Notes under the pieces: model-generated
Database searches by the model: none
The model's input: the letters and a program-made list of their open reading frames with translations, nothing else
Told to the model about the DNA's origin: nothing
Shown here: piece after piece, positions 51,955 through 61,491 of the stretch
How the letters are laid out: every line of letters begins with the position of its first letter
Numbering within the stretch: the stretch's first letter is position 1
Translations under genes and position numbers: made by a program
Source: CAVUMR01 sp963742715
GTDB lineage: Bacteria > Actinomycetota > Actinomycetes > Mycobacteriales > Micromonosporaceae
Length of the DNA: 64,000 nt
NCBI GenBank assembly: GCA_963742715.1
Contig: CAVUMR010000001.1
Span: 124,001-188,000 of the forward strand
Reading direction: 5' to 3'

Positions 51955-53367
51955 GCGAAACTCGCGGACGAGCTCATCGGCAGCGGCTTGCGCTTCGGCG
52001 ACACAATGCTCGGTGAGCTCTCGCCACTGGTCGTCGGTGCCACCGGTGGCGAGGTTGTCGACCTGCTTCAGCCACTGCTGCTGTAGTGCGTCGAAGCGGG
52101 CCCGTACGTACGGCTGGCGCTCGTGGTACCGACTGCCGGCATCATCACCGACGACTTCTTCGAGCAGGTTCTGAAAGCTCCACCAGTACGAACCGGCTGT
52201 ACTGAGGTCGGCCTGTGCCTGCTCCGGATGCGGTCCCGTGCCGTGCTGGGTACCGGCCGTGCTGAGCGCTGCCGGCACCTGCGTACCGGTAACCGCGACC
52301 GGGAGGTAGACGCTCGTACATGGGGTGGTTGCCGCCCACCACAGGTATGGCCGGCCGGTCGCGGGGAGCACCGCGATCATCGACGCCGCGGTGTTGCCCC
52401 AGGTGAAGCCGGCCGGATGCGCGTGCATGCACAGCGTGTGGAAGTCAGGGCGGGCCGGATTGAACTTCGGTCCACCCAGGAACGTTCCCTCGTAGTGGTC
52501 GCTGAGCACCCCGCGCGCCTCGACAAAGCCGACGCCATCCCCGTTGACGGCATCCGAGAGCAGCTGCCGGGTGCGCCGCAGCCGCAGGTGCGAGACCTGC
52601 AGCGGCACCATGGGGTCAGCGAAGGTGGAGGCGAAGTCGAGCCGCCCGGCGGCATCGGCCCATCCGTTGGTACTCGCGTACTCGCGGAGGTCGGCGGAGC
52701 AGGAGTCCCAGTCGTCGCGCAGCGTCGGCTCGTTCGACAGCGCCCAGTAGGAGTCGCGGACCTGCCTGGTGACCCAGCGACGACCGGTGGTCTCCAGCAC
52801 CCACACCTCGGTGGCGTCGGCGATCAGGTACGAGTTGTCGTAGGCCGCGGCCGGCCGGTCTCTGCTGACGGTGCCGGCTCCGTACTGCCCGTACCGTTCC
52901 ACCAGGTCGGTCATCGCCGACACCGCCGCACGGGCGGAACGGCCACATTCGAGGCCGAGGCGTACGAGTTCCATGCCCAGGACGCCCGGGCTCACCTCGC
53001 GACCCGCCCGGTCCGCCGCCACGGTGGCCGCGACATCGCGGGTGAACAGTGCCTCGTTGCCGATCGCGACCCCGTGGGCGTTGACCCCGATCTCGTGTCC
53101 CCAGCACCAGTACGGCGACGAGCCCAGGTGCGGGATCGTCTCCGGGAAGTCGTCCAGCTCGACGTAGGCAAGCTTCAGCCGGCCGCCGCCACGGCGCCCC
53201 GCGAGCCAGCGCAGCGGCTGACTCTCCCGGGCGGGGCGGTCGCTGTTCTTGCCGAACAGCGTGGCCCGGTAGCGGGTGTGCTCGGCGCGGACCGCGAAGG
53301 TGTCACAGCTCCACGCCCGCACGGTGGGCAGCGGCACCACCGTCCCGGTCAGCGTCGTCTGCGCCAC
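51934..53367 (-). CDS. C69 family peptidase (secernin/dipeptidase-like)
   Basis: A 477-residue Ntn-hydrolase-type protein; the GTG start at 53367 follows GGGAGGGCGAG. The nucleophile region is RAWSCDTFAVRAEHTRYRATLFGKNSDRPARESQ, where C69 enzymes have their catalytic Cys and the GKNSDRP motif. Later conserved parts are YCWGHEIGVNAHGVAIGNEALFT and AAYDNSYLIADATEVWVLETTGRRW. Cys at residue about 21 is preceded by a short pro-segment, so autoprocessing is possible. These enzymes release N-terminal residues from dipeptides; the precise substrate is not known. Confidence 0.85.
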   Translation of the reverse strand: MAQTTLTGTVVPLPTVRAWSCDTFAVRAEHTRYRATLFGKNSDRPARESQPLRWLAGRRGGGRLKLAYVELDDFPETIPHLGSSPYWCWGHEIGVNAHGVAIGNEALFTRDVAATVAADRAGREVSPGVLGMELVRLGLECGRSARAAVSAMTDLVERYGQYGAGTVSRDRPAAAYDNSYLIADATEVWVLETTGRRWVTRQVRDSYWALSNEPTLRDDWDSCSADLREYASTNGWADAAGRLDFASTFADPMVPLQVSHLRLRRTRQLLSDAVNGDGVGFVEARGVLSDHYEGTFLGGPKFNPARPDFHTLCMHAHPAGFTWGNTAASMIAVLPATGRPYLWWAATTPCTSVYLPVAVTGTQVPAALSTAGTQHGTGPHPEQAQADLSTAGSYWWSFQNLLEEVVGDDAGSRYHERQPYVRARFDALQQQWLKQVDNLATGGTDDQWRELTEHCVAEAQAAADELVREFRLPPPVA

Positions 53368-53442
53368 CTCGCCCTCCCGTCCATCGGGTACGAGCTTCAG
53401 CCTACGTACCGACGCCACCTGGCTTGTTGGGCACGGACGCCG

Positions 53443-53477
53443 AAAAAGGCCGGCTCTCAGACAGAGAACCGGCCTTT
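53443..53477 (-). terminator. Rho-independent terminator after tRNA-Ala
   Basis: The minus-strand hairpin AAAGGCCGGTTCTC/GAGAGCCGGCCTTT ends in a run of five T residues (53447-53443). It starts 10 bp after the 3' end of the tRNA gene. Confidence 0.9.
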
Positions 53478-53486
53478 GACCTGGGG

Positions 53487-53559
53487 TGGAGCCGAGGGGA
53501 CTCGAACCCCTGACCCCCACACTGCCAGTGTGGTGCGCTACCAGCTGCGCCACGGCCCC
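53487..53559 (-). tRNA. tRNA-Ala(GGC)
   Basis: A 73-nt cloverleaf on the minus strand. The acceptor stem is GGGGCCG/CGGCTCC, and the D-arm starts at TGGCGCAGCTGGTAGCG. The anticodon stem-loop CCACA-CTGGCAG-TGTGG has anticodon GGC, and the T-arm contains GGTTCGAGTCC. The discriminator is A and CCA is not all encoded (ACC follows). The GGC anticodon reads GCC/GCU alanine codons. Confidence 0.95.
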
Positions 53560-53688
53560 GCGATCCGCCTCTCGGCGGGCGCTCGCGCAATAGTACACAC
53601 ACCGCAGAACGCCTCGTGGACGGGAGCCGTCCGGTCACCGCAGGGCTGGCAGGCACCGCCGGGGCGGCGCCGCGGGCGTACCCGATGA

Positions 53689-54240
53689 TCAGTTCATGCT
53701 CGGGTCGGGCGGGAAGTGCGCGACGGCGGCCAGCAGCCCACCCTGCCGGCGCAGCACCATCGACCACAGGTCGTCCGGCTGCGGCGCGAACACGTCGACG
53801 GGCAGCGCGTCGAACACGAACCAGGAGCCGCCCTTGATCTCGCCTTCGAGCTGCCCCGGGGACCAGCCGGCGTAGCCGGCGAAGACACGTACCCGTTCCA
53901 CCTGGTCGCGGACCTGGCCCGGGTCGGCGGACAGGTCGACGGTGCCGACCGGACCACTCACCCGGGTGAAGCCGCGCGGGTCCTCACCGGGACGGGCGCG
54001 GGCCAGGCAGATGGCCGACTCGGGCTGCACCGGTCCACCCTCGAACACCACGGCCGGTTCGCCGGCGAGCGTGCCCCAGTCACCGAGCACATCGGACACG
54101 GGTACCTCGGTGGCCCGGTTGAGGACCACACCGAGCGCGCCGCCGGCCTCGTGCGCGACGAGCAGCACGACGGTGTGCTCGAAGTCGGGGTCATGCAGCG
54201 AGGGGGTCGCGACGAGCAGTCGCCCGGTCAGCGACTCCAT
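53689..54240 (-). CDS. YqgE/AlgH family protein
   Basis: A 183-residue UPF0301 protein starting MESLTGRLLVATPSLHDPDFEHTVVLLVAHEAGGALGVVLNR, the family signature. It continues VFEGGPVQPESAICLARA and ends RVFAGYAGWSPGQLEGEIKGGSWFVFDAL. The start at ATG 54240 is favoured by GGGGGTAGGG just upstream. The function of the family is unknown; it may be a transcriptional or redox-linked regulator in some bacteria. Confidence 0.9.
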   Translation of the reverse strand: MESLTGRLLVATPSLHDPDFEHTVVLLVAHEAGGALGVVLNRATEVPVSDVLGDWGTLAGEPAVVFEGGPVQPESAICLARARPGEDPRGFTRVSGPVGTVDLSADPGQVRDQVERVRVFAGYAGWSPGQLEGEIKGGSWFVFDALPVDVFAPQPDDLWSMVLRRQGGLLAAVAHFPPDPSMN

Positions 54241-54632
54241 CGCCCTACCCCCGATCATCTCCGGTTCGCGGTGCACTCCCAGCTCCCCAGGTCTATCCGA
54301 CACACGGCCCACGCCGGCTGTACCGCCCCGGCGTCGCATTACCGCTCACAGCGTTCCCACTAACCCGCGTCGTCCCGCATGTACCGGTGCGTGGCCACTG
54401 TTCCAGCCAGCCCGATTGACCCGGCCAGCCCGATTGACCCGGCCAGCCCGATTCACCCGGCCAGCCCGATTGTCCTGGCCGGACGCGCTGGACGGATCGG
54501 TCCAGCGGCCCATGACCACGAGCGATTCGGGCGTCATGGGGGGACGCTAGCGATACCGAGCCGTCCGATGGAAGCCATTGAGAGGGTCGGCGTGTGAGTC
54601 GATGTGCCCATCATGTCGCTAAGGTCGCAGCC
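54241..54632. other. 392-bp intergenic region with an 18-bp repeat array
   Basis: It lies between divergent YqgE and MTA phosphorylase genes. The only structure I see is the tandem array at 54407-54478. An alternative GTG start for the phosphorylase lies at 54594. Confidence 0.5.
54407..54478. repeat. 18-bp intergenic tandem repeat, four copies
   Basis: Four units of CCAGCCCGATTGACCCGG, two of them exact; the third and fourth carry one to three changes. Confidence 0.95.
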
Positions 54633-55454
54633 GTGACCGATCCTGCCTCGCACGATGCAGTCGCCGACGTCGCCGTCATCGGTGGCTCGGGACTGTACGC
54701 ATTTCTCGACGACACCACCGAGCACCCGGTCGACACGCCGTACGGCCCGCCGAGCGACCCGATCGTGGTCGGTACGGTCGCCGGGCGCGCGGTCGCCTTC
54801 CTGCCGCGGCACGGACGGGACCACCGGTTCCCGCCGCATCGCATCCCGTACCGGGCGAACCTGTGGGCGCTGCGCTCGCTGGGGGTACGCCAGGTGCTCG
54901 CCCCGTGCGCGGTCGGTGGCCTGCGGCCCGAGCTCGGACCGGGCACGTTCGTGGTACCGGATCAGCTGGTGGACCGTACCTCCGGGCGGAGCCAGACGTA
55001 CTACGACGAGGGCGCCGTGCACGTGTCGTTCGCCGACCCGTACTGCCCGGTCGGCCGGCGCACCGTGCTCGACACCGCCGCCGCGAAGAACGTCGAGACG
55101 GTCGACGGTGGCGCGATGGTGGTGATCGAGGGTCCGCGGTTCTCCACCCGGGCCGAATCGCAGTGGTACGCCGCGCAGGGCTGGTCGCTGGTCAACATGA
55201 CCGGCCACCCGGAAGCCGTACTGGCCCGCGAACTCGCCCTCTGCTACACGGCGATCGCGCTGGTCACCGACCTGGACGCGGGCGTCGAGGCGGGTGAGTC
55301 GGTGAGCCAGGAGGAGGTGTTCCGGGTCTTCGGCGAGAACACCGAGCGGCTGCGGGGCCTGCTCATGGACGTGATCGCCGCGCTCCCCACCGACCGGTCC
55401 TGCGCCTGCCCCGCCACCCTGGACGGAATCGACACCGCGATCACCCTGCCCTAA
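54633..55454 (+). CDS. S-methyl-5'-thioadenosine phosphorylase (MTAP/PNP family 2)
   Basis: A 273-residue phosphorylase. It opens DVAVIGGSGLYAFL (phosphate-binding loop), then LPRHGRDHRFPPHRIPYRANLWAL. The substrate-binding signature is YVIEGPRFSTRAESQ-like (MVVIEGPRFSTRAESQWYAAQGWSLVNMTGHPEAVLARE). The Asp at LVTDLDAG is the purine-contacting position; Asp there favours MTA/6-aminopurines. It salvages adenine and methionine from MTA. The start at GTG 54633 or 54594 is open. Confidence 0.9.
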   Translation: MTDPASHDAVADVAVIGGSGLYAFLDDTTEHPVDTPYGPPSDPIVVGTVAGRAVAFLPRHGRDHRFPPHRIPYRANLWALRSLGVRQVLAPCAVGGLRPELGPGTFVVPDQLVDRTSGRSQTYYDEGAVHVSFADPYCPVGRRTVLDTAAAKNVETVDGGAMVVIEGPRFSTRAESQWYAAQGWSLVNMTGHPEAVLARELALCYTAIALVTDLDAGVEAGESVSQEEVFRVFGENTERLRGLLMDVIAALPTDRSCACPATLDGIDTAITLP

Positions 55455-55564
55455 CCGGGCTGGTCGGCGTCGAGATCCTTGGCCATCGTCGCGGTCTCGG
55501 CCGGGGCGCCAGCCGGTCACATCCGGTCCGCCCGACTCGTCCACGGTTGAGGAGGTGTACCACC

Positions 55565-55939
55565 GTGAATGCGATTCTGTGGGTCGGCCAGGCGATGCTG
55601 GCCGTGACGTTCCTCGGCTCCGGTGCAGCGAAGTCGATCATGTCCAAGCCACGGCTGCTGGAGACCGGGCAGACCGGGGTGGCCCCGTTCCCACCGCCGG
55701 TGATCCGGATCGTCGCGGCACTGGAACTGGTGGCCGCGGTGGCCGTCATCGTGCCGTGGCTCACCGGCGTGGCAACCGTGCTGACGCCGCTCGCCGCACT
55801 GGGGCTGGCGGCGGTGATGGTCGGCGCGGCGATGTCGCACGCGAGCCTGCGCGAACCGCGCAACGTGCTGATCAACGCCGTACTGCTGATGATCTGCGTG
55901 TTCGTCGCGACCGGCCGGTTCGCCGGCGTCGCTGGCTGA
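55565..55939 (+). CDS. DoxX-like membrane protein
   Basis: A 124-residue four-helix membrane protein; GTG 55565 follows GAGGAGGTG. The sequence ILWVGQAMLAVTFLGSGAAKSI and the later ALELVAAVAVIVPWLTG and GLAAVMVGAAMSHASLREPRN match the DoxX/DoxD-like family. The function is unknown; family members are linked to quinone or redox processes. Confidence 0.85.
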   Translation: MNAILWVGQAMLAVTFLGSGAAKSIMSKPRLLETGQTGVAPFPPPVIRIVAALELVAAVAVIVPWLTGVATVLTPLAALGLAAVMVGAAMSHASLREPRNVLINAVLLMICVFVATGRFAGVAG

Positions 55940-55995
55940 GCGACGCCGCGGGCGGGGCCAGCCAAGCGCGCCGGGCGGATCGTCCGCTGCCGGGG

Positions 55996-57033
55996 TCAGC
56001 TCAGCGCCGGGAGCCGGACCACGAACCGGCAACCGTCGTCGACGTTGCTGACCGCGACCTCGCCGGCGTGCGCCTCGACCAGGCCGCGCACGATCGCGAG
56101 GCCGAGGCCACCGGTGGCCCGTACATCGAGGTGCCCGTTGCCGGTGCTGCTCGGGGTACGGGCCGCCTCGCCCCGGAACGCCACGTCGAACACCCGGGGC
56201 AGGTCGTCGGCCGGGATACCGCCGCACGCGTCGGTGACGGCGAGCCAGCTGCCGCGGTCGTCGCAGCCGCCCTCGACCCGGACCGTACCGTCGGACGGGG
56301 TGTGCCGGATCGCGTTCACCAGCAGGTTCGCCAGCACCCGGACAGTTCCGGTTCACTGCCCCGTACCACCGGCCAGATCCCGTCCGAAGCGATCAGCCGG
56401 ACCCGCTGGTGCGCGGCGACCGGCGCGGCCGAGGCGACGGCGTCGGACACCACGTCGCCGAGCGGTACCGCGGCGAGGGTCAGGCGCAGGGCGCCGGCGT
56501 TGATCCGGGACAGTTCGAACAGGTCGTCGACCAGCCCGGCCATCCGGGTCGGCCTCGGCACGCATCCGCCGGTGGTACTCGGCGACCGTGGCCGGGTCGC
56601 CCACGACGCCGTCCTCCAGCGCCTCGGCCATCGCACGCATGCCGGCCAGCGGGGTACGCAGGTCGTGACTGACCCAGGCGACGAGATCCCGCCGGCTCGC
56701 CTCGACTGCCGTTCGCGCTCCCGCGCCTCGGCCGCCCACACCGCCGCGGGCGAGCCCGCGCGCCGACCAGACGCCGATCACCAGACTCACCAGCCCGCCG
56801 ACGGCGACCACGGGACCAGCAGCACGGTCAGGTCGTGCGTCGGAGATGAACATGGCCGGTGCGATCGCCACGATCGCCGGCCACCACCGCGAGACGGTCG
56901 CGACCAGCAGCACGACGACGTGGGCGGCGACCGACCGGCTGCCGCAGCAGGCGCAGCAGCCCGGCACCGAGCAGCGCGACCACGAGCGCACAGCCGGCCA
57001 GCGCGAAGACGATGAGGCGACGATGTCACGCAC
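55996..57033 (-). CDS. Two-component sensor histidine kinase (frameshifted in this sequence)
   Basis: GTG 57033 (VRDIVASSS) starts two bases after the response regulator stop. Two hydrophobic segments come first. The HisKA box is AWVSHDLRTPLAGMRAMAEAL with the phosphorylated His. The ATPase part has LLVNAIRHTPSDGTVRV (N box), VTDACGGIPADDLPRVFDVAFRG (G1) and ATGGLGLAIVRGLVEAHAGEV (G2), then a normal C-terminus. The parts are split over frames near 56340, 56550 and 56700; the same one-G rule explains the shifts I examined in this block. The stimulus is unknown; it pairs with the regulator encoded just before it. Confidence 0.85.
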
Positions 57034-57035
57034 AG

Positions 57036-57773
57036 TCAGCCCTCCGCGACGCGCAGGCCGGCCGCGCTCGAACCGGTAGCCGACGCCCCAGACGGTCACG
57101 ATCCGGCTCGGCTCGGCCGGATCGGGCTCGACCTTCTCGCGCAGCCGCCGGACGTGGACGGTCACCGTCGACTGGTCGCCGAACGTCCAGCCCCAGACCT
57201 GGTCGAGCAGCTCCGCCGCGGCCGAACGCCCGGCCGGGGTTGCGCAGCAGGAACGCGAGCAGGTCGAACTCCCGCACGGTCAGTGCCAGCGGCGCCTCGG
57301 CCAGCCGCGCGATCCGCGGCCGACGCGTCCACCACCAGGTCGCCGTCGGCGCAGGATCGCCGGCGTCGACGTCGGCCGGCCGGCCGTGGACCCTGCGCAG
57401 CACCGACTGCACCCGCAGCGACCAGCTCGCGAGGGCTGAACGGCTTGGTCACGTAGTCGTCGGCGCCGGTCTCCAGGCCGAGCACCCGGTCGGACTCCTC
57501 GCCGAGCGCGGTCAGCATGACCACCGGTACGTCGCCGTCCGCGCGCAACCGGCGGCAGACCTCGATGCCGTCGATGCCGGGCAGCATCAGATCGAGTACG
57601 ACGAGATCCGGGCGGTCCCGGCGGTACACGGCGAGTGCCGCGGCACCGTCCGCGGCCAGGGTGACCGCGATACCGGCGCGTTCGAGGTACCGGCGTACCA
57701 CGTCGGAGACGGTCGGGTCGTCGTCGACGACGAGAACCCGCTGCTGCGGCCCGACCGCGCTGGTAGGCGTCAC
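57036..57773 (-). CDS. OmpR/PhoB-type response regulator (frameshifted in this sequence)
   Basis: The receiver domain is intact: VLVVDDDPTVSDVVRRYLERAG, DLVVLDLMLPGIDG with the phosphoacceptor Asp, MLTALGEESD and DDYVTKPFSPREL with the conserved Lys. The winged-helix domain is broken into frames but present: LALTVREFDLLAFLLRNPGRAF, then STVTVHVRRLREKVEPDPAEPSRIVTVWGVGYRFE. Repairing the last shift gives an ending GLRVAEG-stop at 57036. The product should be about 240 residues. It forms an operon with the kinase. Confidence 0.87.
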
Positions 57774-57889
57774 AGGTCGAGCCTAGGCACGCCGTCGCCG
57801 CCGGCCACACACCGAGCCGCGATGGTTCACAAGCCGTAAGGTGTACCGCCCGGTCAGGTCCCGCCGTGGATCACCTCCCCGCAGTCGGG

Positions 57890-58384
57890 TCAGGTCTCGC
57901 CGCCGATGTCGGTGGCGTACGCCTCGTACACGAGATCCGCGCCGCGCTGGCGGTGCCGGGACAGCTCCCGCAGCAGGTCACTGGCCCAGCCGCGCATGTC
58001 CTCGGGGTCCGCGTCCCGTACCCGCGCGGCCAGCGCCTGCAGCGCCACCGAGATAGCCGCGTGCTCACGGGTCAGTACGTCGACCGCGTGCGCCAACCGG
58101 GGCGCCGTCTCGAGCATCTCGGCGTACAGCCCGTCGGCGCCCTCCGTCGCGTCGACGTGCTCGGTGAAGGTGGCGCGCAACGACCGGATCCGCTCGGTAC
58201 AGCGGCTGATCCAGCCCGGATCGGCGGCGGGCGCGGCAAGCGCGCTTTCCAGCCCGTGGATGGCGCTGAGCAGCTCCGCACGCTGTCGGCGGGCGACCTG
58301 AAGGGGCGCGGCCGGGATGAACGACCCGTCCGGTTGTTCGACGCTCTGTGACGCGTTCCATCTGTGCTGGGGTGTCACCGTCAT
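57890..58384 (-). CDS. Hypothetical helical protein (hemerythrin-like?)
   Basis: A 164-residue protein: MTVTPQHRWNASQSVEQPDG then long helices with RATFTEHVDATEGADGLYAEML, LTREHAAISVALQALAARV and ELSRHRQRGADLVYEAYATDIGGET. His and Glu residues are spaced as in four-helix hemerythrin-like folds (HVDATEG, REH, RHRQRGADLVYEA). The match is weak and no iron binding can be claimed. It is followed by a gap to the two-component genes on the same strand. Confidence 0.65.
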   Translation of the reverse strand: MTVTPQHRWNASQSVEQPDGSFIPAAPLQVARRQRAELLSAIHGLESALAAPAADPGWISRCTERIRSLRATFTEHVDATEGADGLYAEMLETAPRLAHAVDVLTREHAAISVALQALAARVRDADPEDMRGWASDLLRELSRHRQRGADLVYEAYATDIGGET

Positions 58385-58566
58385 GGCGCCACCTCCCGTC
58401 ACCTGCCGTTTACTGATGGTTGCCACCCTGGCGTCGATATGTCCATACCCCCAAGGGAGCAACCTCCACCGCCACTCGGCCAGAACTCCCCCGCCACACG
58501 CGCGCAGCGTGTGCGGACAGTGACAACCAAACCCGGCGACGTCCGCAGCGTGGGTTGATGGGAGTC

Positions 58567-58730
58567 GAAGCCCCCCGCGGTGCGGGGTACGAACGGTGGC
58601 GAAGCCCCGCGGCAAGCGTGCGGACGGCGACACGGACCGCGGGCGAAGCCCCGCGGCAACCCACGAACGGCGACGCGTGGCCGCGGCGAAGCCCGCGGCT
58701 CGGGGGTGCGGGTGGCGAAGCCCCCGCCCG
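58567..58730. repeat. Cluster of GCGAAGCCCCGCGG-type dispersed repeats
   Basis: Five copies or near-copies of GCGAAGCCCCGCGG (58567, 58599, 58643, 58686, 58715; the first begins GTCGAAGCC and the last two are shortened or altered) in the 425-bp gap 58385-58809. Copies 2 and 3 share 17 identical bases, starting GCGAAGCCCCGCGGCAA. No gene is seen in this gap. Confidence 0.7.
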
Positions 58731-58760
58731 CGCCGGCTCCGCCGGCGCACAAATGACGAA

Positions 58761-58798
58761 GGCGACGTGGTCCGCGTTCTCCGCGGACACACGTCGCC
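58761..58798 (-). terminator. Terminator of ssrA
   Basis: The long GC hairpin GGCGACGTGGTCCGCG/CGCGGACACACGTCGCC (one bulge) lies 11 bp after the tmRNA 3' end on the minus strand. The flanking CGAAGGC/GCCTTCG segments extend the stem. Confidence 0.8.
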
Positions 58799-58809
58799 TA
58801 TCGCCTTCG

Positions 58810-59181
58810 TGGAGGTGCCGGGAATCGAACCCGGGTCCTCCGTCGCTTTGTCAGGGCTTCTCCGAGCGCAGCTCGCTGTGCCTCTACTCGGCCCCACCGA
58901 TCACGCGAGCGAGTCGGTGTGACGGGCCCAGTCGCTGATTGATCTCGCCGCACGAGCCCCGCGACCGGGCTCGAGTTGGCCAGCCTTCTAGCTGATGCCG
59001 GCGACCTGGGCCGAAGGCATTCCCAGACCGACAGACCTCGCTACTCGCTCAGGCGGCGAGAGCGAAGTCAGCGCGCTTAGCGTTGGCGCTTATTGGTTTC
59101 CGACGACGATTAACGAGACGACGTCGGCTTCCTCGGCTCGCTTCCCCTGCCGCAACGTACGAAGTCGAAACCAGTCACCCC
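58810..59181 (-). ncRNA. ssrA: tmRNA (ssrA)
   Basis: A 372-nt RNA. The 5' end GGGGGTGACTGGTTTCGAC and the 3' end GGTTCGATTCCCGGCACCTCCA form the tRNA-Ala-like domain, with acceptor stem GGGGGTG/CACCTCC (one G-U pair). The tag reading frame begins at GCC after AATAAGC and reads ANAKRADFALAA followed by TGA. It rescues stalled ribosomes together with SmpB, whose gene lies 95 bp upstream on the same strand. No frameshift artefact is obvious in the RNA. Confidence 0.95.
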
Positions 59182-59276
59182 CTGTGGACTTGTTGTACCG
59201 CCCCAGCCTAACGCGCCAGCGCGCCAGGCTCATCCCAGTACCGCTGTCGGCGACCGGGCAGCCACCGGGCAGTGCC

Positions 59277-59758
59277 TCAGCTCATGCCCTTGCGGCGACG
59301 GCCCATCGCCCGGGCGATCTCCCGGTGGGCGTCCCGGTTGGCCAGGTCCTGCCGCTTGTCGTAGGCGCTTCTTGCCCTGCGCCAGGCCGAGCTCGACCTT
59401 GGCCCAGCCGTCGTAGAAGTAGACGCGACAGCGGCACCAGGGTGAGGCCGCTCTCGCGGAGCTTGCCCATGCAGCTTGTCGATCTCGACGCGCTTGAGCA
59501 GCAGCTTGCGGATCCGGCGCGGCTCGTGGTTGGTCCAGGTGCCCTGGGTGTACTCCGGGATGTGCATGCCGTGCAGGAAGACCTCGCCGTTGTTCTCCTG
59601 GCGCGAACGCGTCGACCAGCGAGGCCCGGCCGGCGCGCAGCGACTTGACCTCGGTGCCGGTCAGCGCCATGCCCGGCCTCGACGGTGTCGAGGATGGCGT
59701 AGTCGTGCCGCGCCTTGCGGTTGGAGGCGACGACCTTGCGCCCCTGCTCGCGCGGCAT
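59277..59758 (-). CDS. smpB: SsrA-binding protein SmpB (five single-base insertions in this sequence)
   Basis: ATG 59758 follows AAGGAAGGGG. The expected protein runs MPREQGRKVVASNRKARHDY, AGMALTGTEVKSLRAGRASLVDAF, LHGMHIPEYTQGTWTNHEPRR, then YDKRQDLANRDAHREIARAM and GRRRKGMS. It is split over frames at about 59675, 59601, 59471, 59425 and 59367. Each is repaired by removing one G 5' of a C on the plus strand. The gene is 482 bp; minus five bases it is 477, exactly 159 codons, a normal SmpB of 158 residues. The gene is almost certainly intact in the organism. Confidence 0.93.
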
Positions 59759-59862
59759 CGCGCACCCCTTCCTTGCCGTCGCCGGTGACCGCCGGCGGGT
59801 GGCCGGCGTCGATGAACCGACGGGCAATGGTACCGGGGACCACGGCACCGACCGGACCAATA

Positions 59863-59916
59863 GCGCGCCAGCAGAGGTAAGCGCGCCAGCAGAGGTAAGC
59901 GCGTCAGCAGAGGCAG
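59863..59916 (-). repeat. 18-bp tandem repeat at the 3' end of the M23 gene, three copies
   Basis: Units GCGCGCCAGCAGAGGTAA (twice) and GCGCGTCAGCAGAGGCAG. The third contains the stop and last codons (CLC-stop) of the M23 peptidase; the other two lie downstream, as in hypC. Confidence 0.9.
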
Positions 59917-61172
59917 ACGGGCAGCCAATTCAGCGGCTGTACCGGGTCGCCGTCGAGGCGCACCTCGAAGTGCAGGTGGTTGCCGGTGGACGCGCCGGTG
60001 GTGCCGACCCGGCCGATCACCTGGCCGCGGCGGACCTGCTTGCCCGACGTACACCAGGATCTGGGACTGGTGGCCGTAGCAGGTGGAGAGCGCCTGGCCC
60101 CGCTACTGGCCGTGGTCGATGCAGGTGTAGTTGCCGTACCCGCCGTTCCAGCCGGCCCGGATCACCCGGCCGCCGGCCGCCGGCGTGGATCGGGGTGCCG
60201 CCGCCGGCGCGGCGAGGTCGACGCCGGCGTGCAGCTGCCAGACGTGGTAGTACGGGTCGAACCGCATGCCGAAGTCGCTGGACTTCCAGCCGTTGCACCG
60301 GCATCGAGAAGTACGCGCCGGAACCGCGCGGTGGGGTCTCGGCCTGGCCGCCACCGCCGCCGCTGCCCGAACTCTGCTGGGCGGCCCGCCGGATCGCGGC
60401 GGCGATGCGGGCGCTCTCGGCCTGCAGCTCGCGGTACGCCTCCAGGCTTCCGCCCGCTCGTGCCGGGCGCTGGCGAGCGCGCCTCGCCGCTGGCTGATCA
60501 GCTGACGCACGCTCACCTCGGCGGCCTGCGCCGCCGCGGCGGCCTGCGTCCGCGCCGACGAGCGTCTCGCCGGGCCCGCTGGTCGGCCGCGTCTGCGCGC
60601 AGCTTGGCGCCGGCTGCCTCGTTCTGCGTCTGCCGGGCCGTCGAGTCGCGCCCGGGTCACCTCGTCGAGCGCCTGGGTCTGCTGGTGCGGCCGACCCGGT
60701 CCAGGTAGCCAACCGCTCGGCCAGGTCGGTCGGCGACTCGGCGTTGAGGATCGCGTCGAAGGCGACAGACCGCCGCCTTTGTAGCTCGCGCCGACGAACT
60801 GAGCCGACCTGCTCGCGGGCCTCGGTCGACCCGCCGCTGCGACACCTGGTACGCGGTGGTCTGTCTCGGCGAGTTCGATCTTGCGCCGCGTCCGCGGCCC
60901 GGCGGGCGGCGGCCGCGGCCACCTGCGCGGCGGCGACCATGCCGCGGGCGTGCGGCCAACTGGTCCTGTGCGCGGGCAACGCCGGTTGGCGGCGGTGTAG
61001 GCCACCCCCGCCGCGCTGGGCCCGGCCGGTGGCCGCTTCGAGGGTCGCTTCCGCCCTGGCCAGCTCCCTGTCCACCCGCGCCTTGTCGTCGCGCGGAGTG
61101 GCGACCGCGGTGCGGCAGAGAGTAGCCGGCTGCCGCGGTACACGCGCTCACGACGAGCCAATGCCGCTGCAT
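59902..61172 (-). CDS. Secreted M23 (LytM/NlpD-like) murein peptidase with coiled coil (frameshifted in this sequence)
   Basis: ATG 61172 has GGGGGAG upstream and a signal-like N-terminus (MQRHWLVVSACTAAAG). A long Ala/Arg/Gln-rich coiled-coil region follows. The C-terminal M23 domain shows the zinc motif WQLHAGVDLAAPA (HxxxD), VIRAGWNGGYGNYTCIDHGQ and the second motif ASTGNHLHFEVRLDGDPVQPLNWLP. The parts lie in three frames because of many single-base insertions. In this position, next to ftsEX, it is the usual EnvC-like effector that cuts peptidoglycan at the septum under FtsX control (context plus family knowledge). Confidence 0.9.
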
Positions 61173-61354
61173 CTGCTCCCCCTCTGGCCCCGGCGCCGAG
61201 CGGACGCCCCAGACGTCCGAACCCTCGACCTCGAGTCGAGGCTTACGGTACGTCAGTAACAATGGCCACAGAAGTCACATCACAAAACCTGTCCCCTTCT
61301 GCCACTTCATGCGTCGTACGTCCCAACAGCCCCAGGAGCAGCGGCGATAAAGCC

Positions 61355-61393
61355 ACCGGTGGCCGGGGCGCCGCTTTCGCGCCCCGGCCACCG
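61355..61393 (-). terminator. 16-bp hairpin after ftsX
   Basis: Arms CCGGTGGCCGGGGCGC (61355-61370) and GCGCCCCGGCCACCGG (61378-61393) pair perfectly around a 7-base loop. It lies about 100 bp after the ftsX stop in the 319-bp gap before the M23 gene, which holds nothing else I can name. Confidence 0.8.
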
Positions 61394-61491
61394 GGGGTGG
61401 AACAGGTAACTGTCCGCAGCCGGGCGTTTTCGGTGCCCCAGCCGCCGATCGAGCGGCCGGCTTCGTTCGCGCCGGGCCGCGGGACGATCGA

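Noticed and set aside
37690..54478. Replication origin iterons or phage attachment sites in the intergenic 18-bp arrays
   Set aside because: No Rep, integrase or origin-type genes nearby, and the same kind of array occurs inside many unrelated genes.
54594..54632. GTG start 13 codons upstream for the MTA phosphorylase
   Set aside because: It has a reasonable RBS but the extra residues are unlike the family; the GTG at 54633 gives the expected length. Not excluded.
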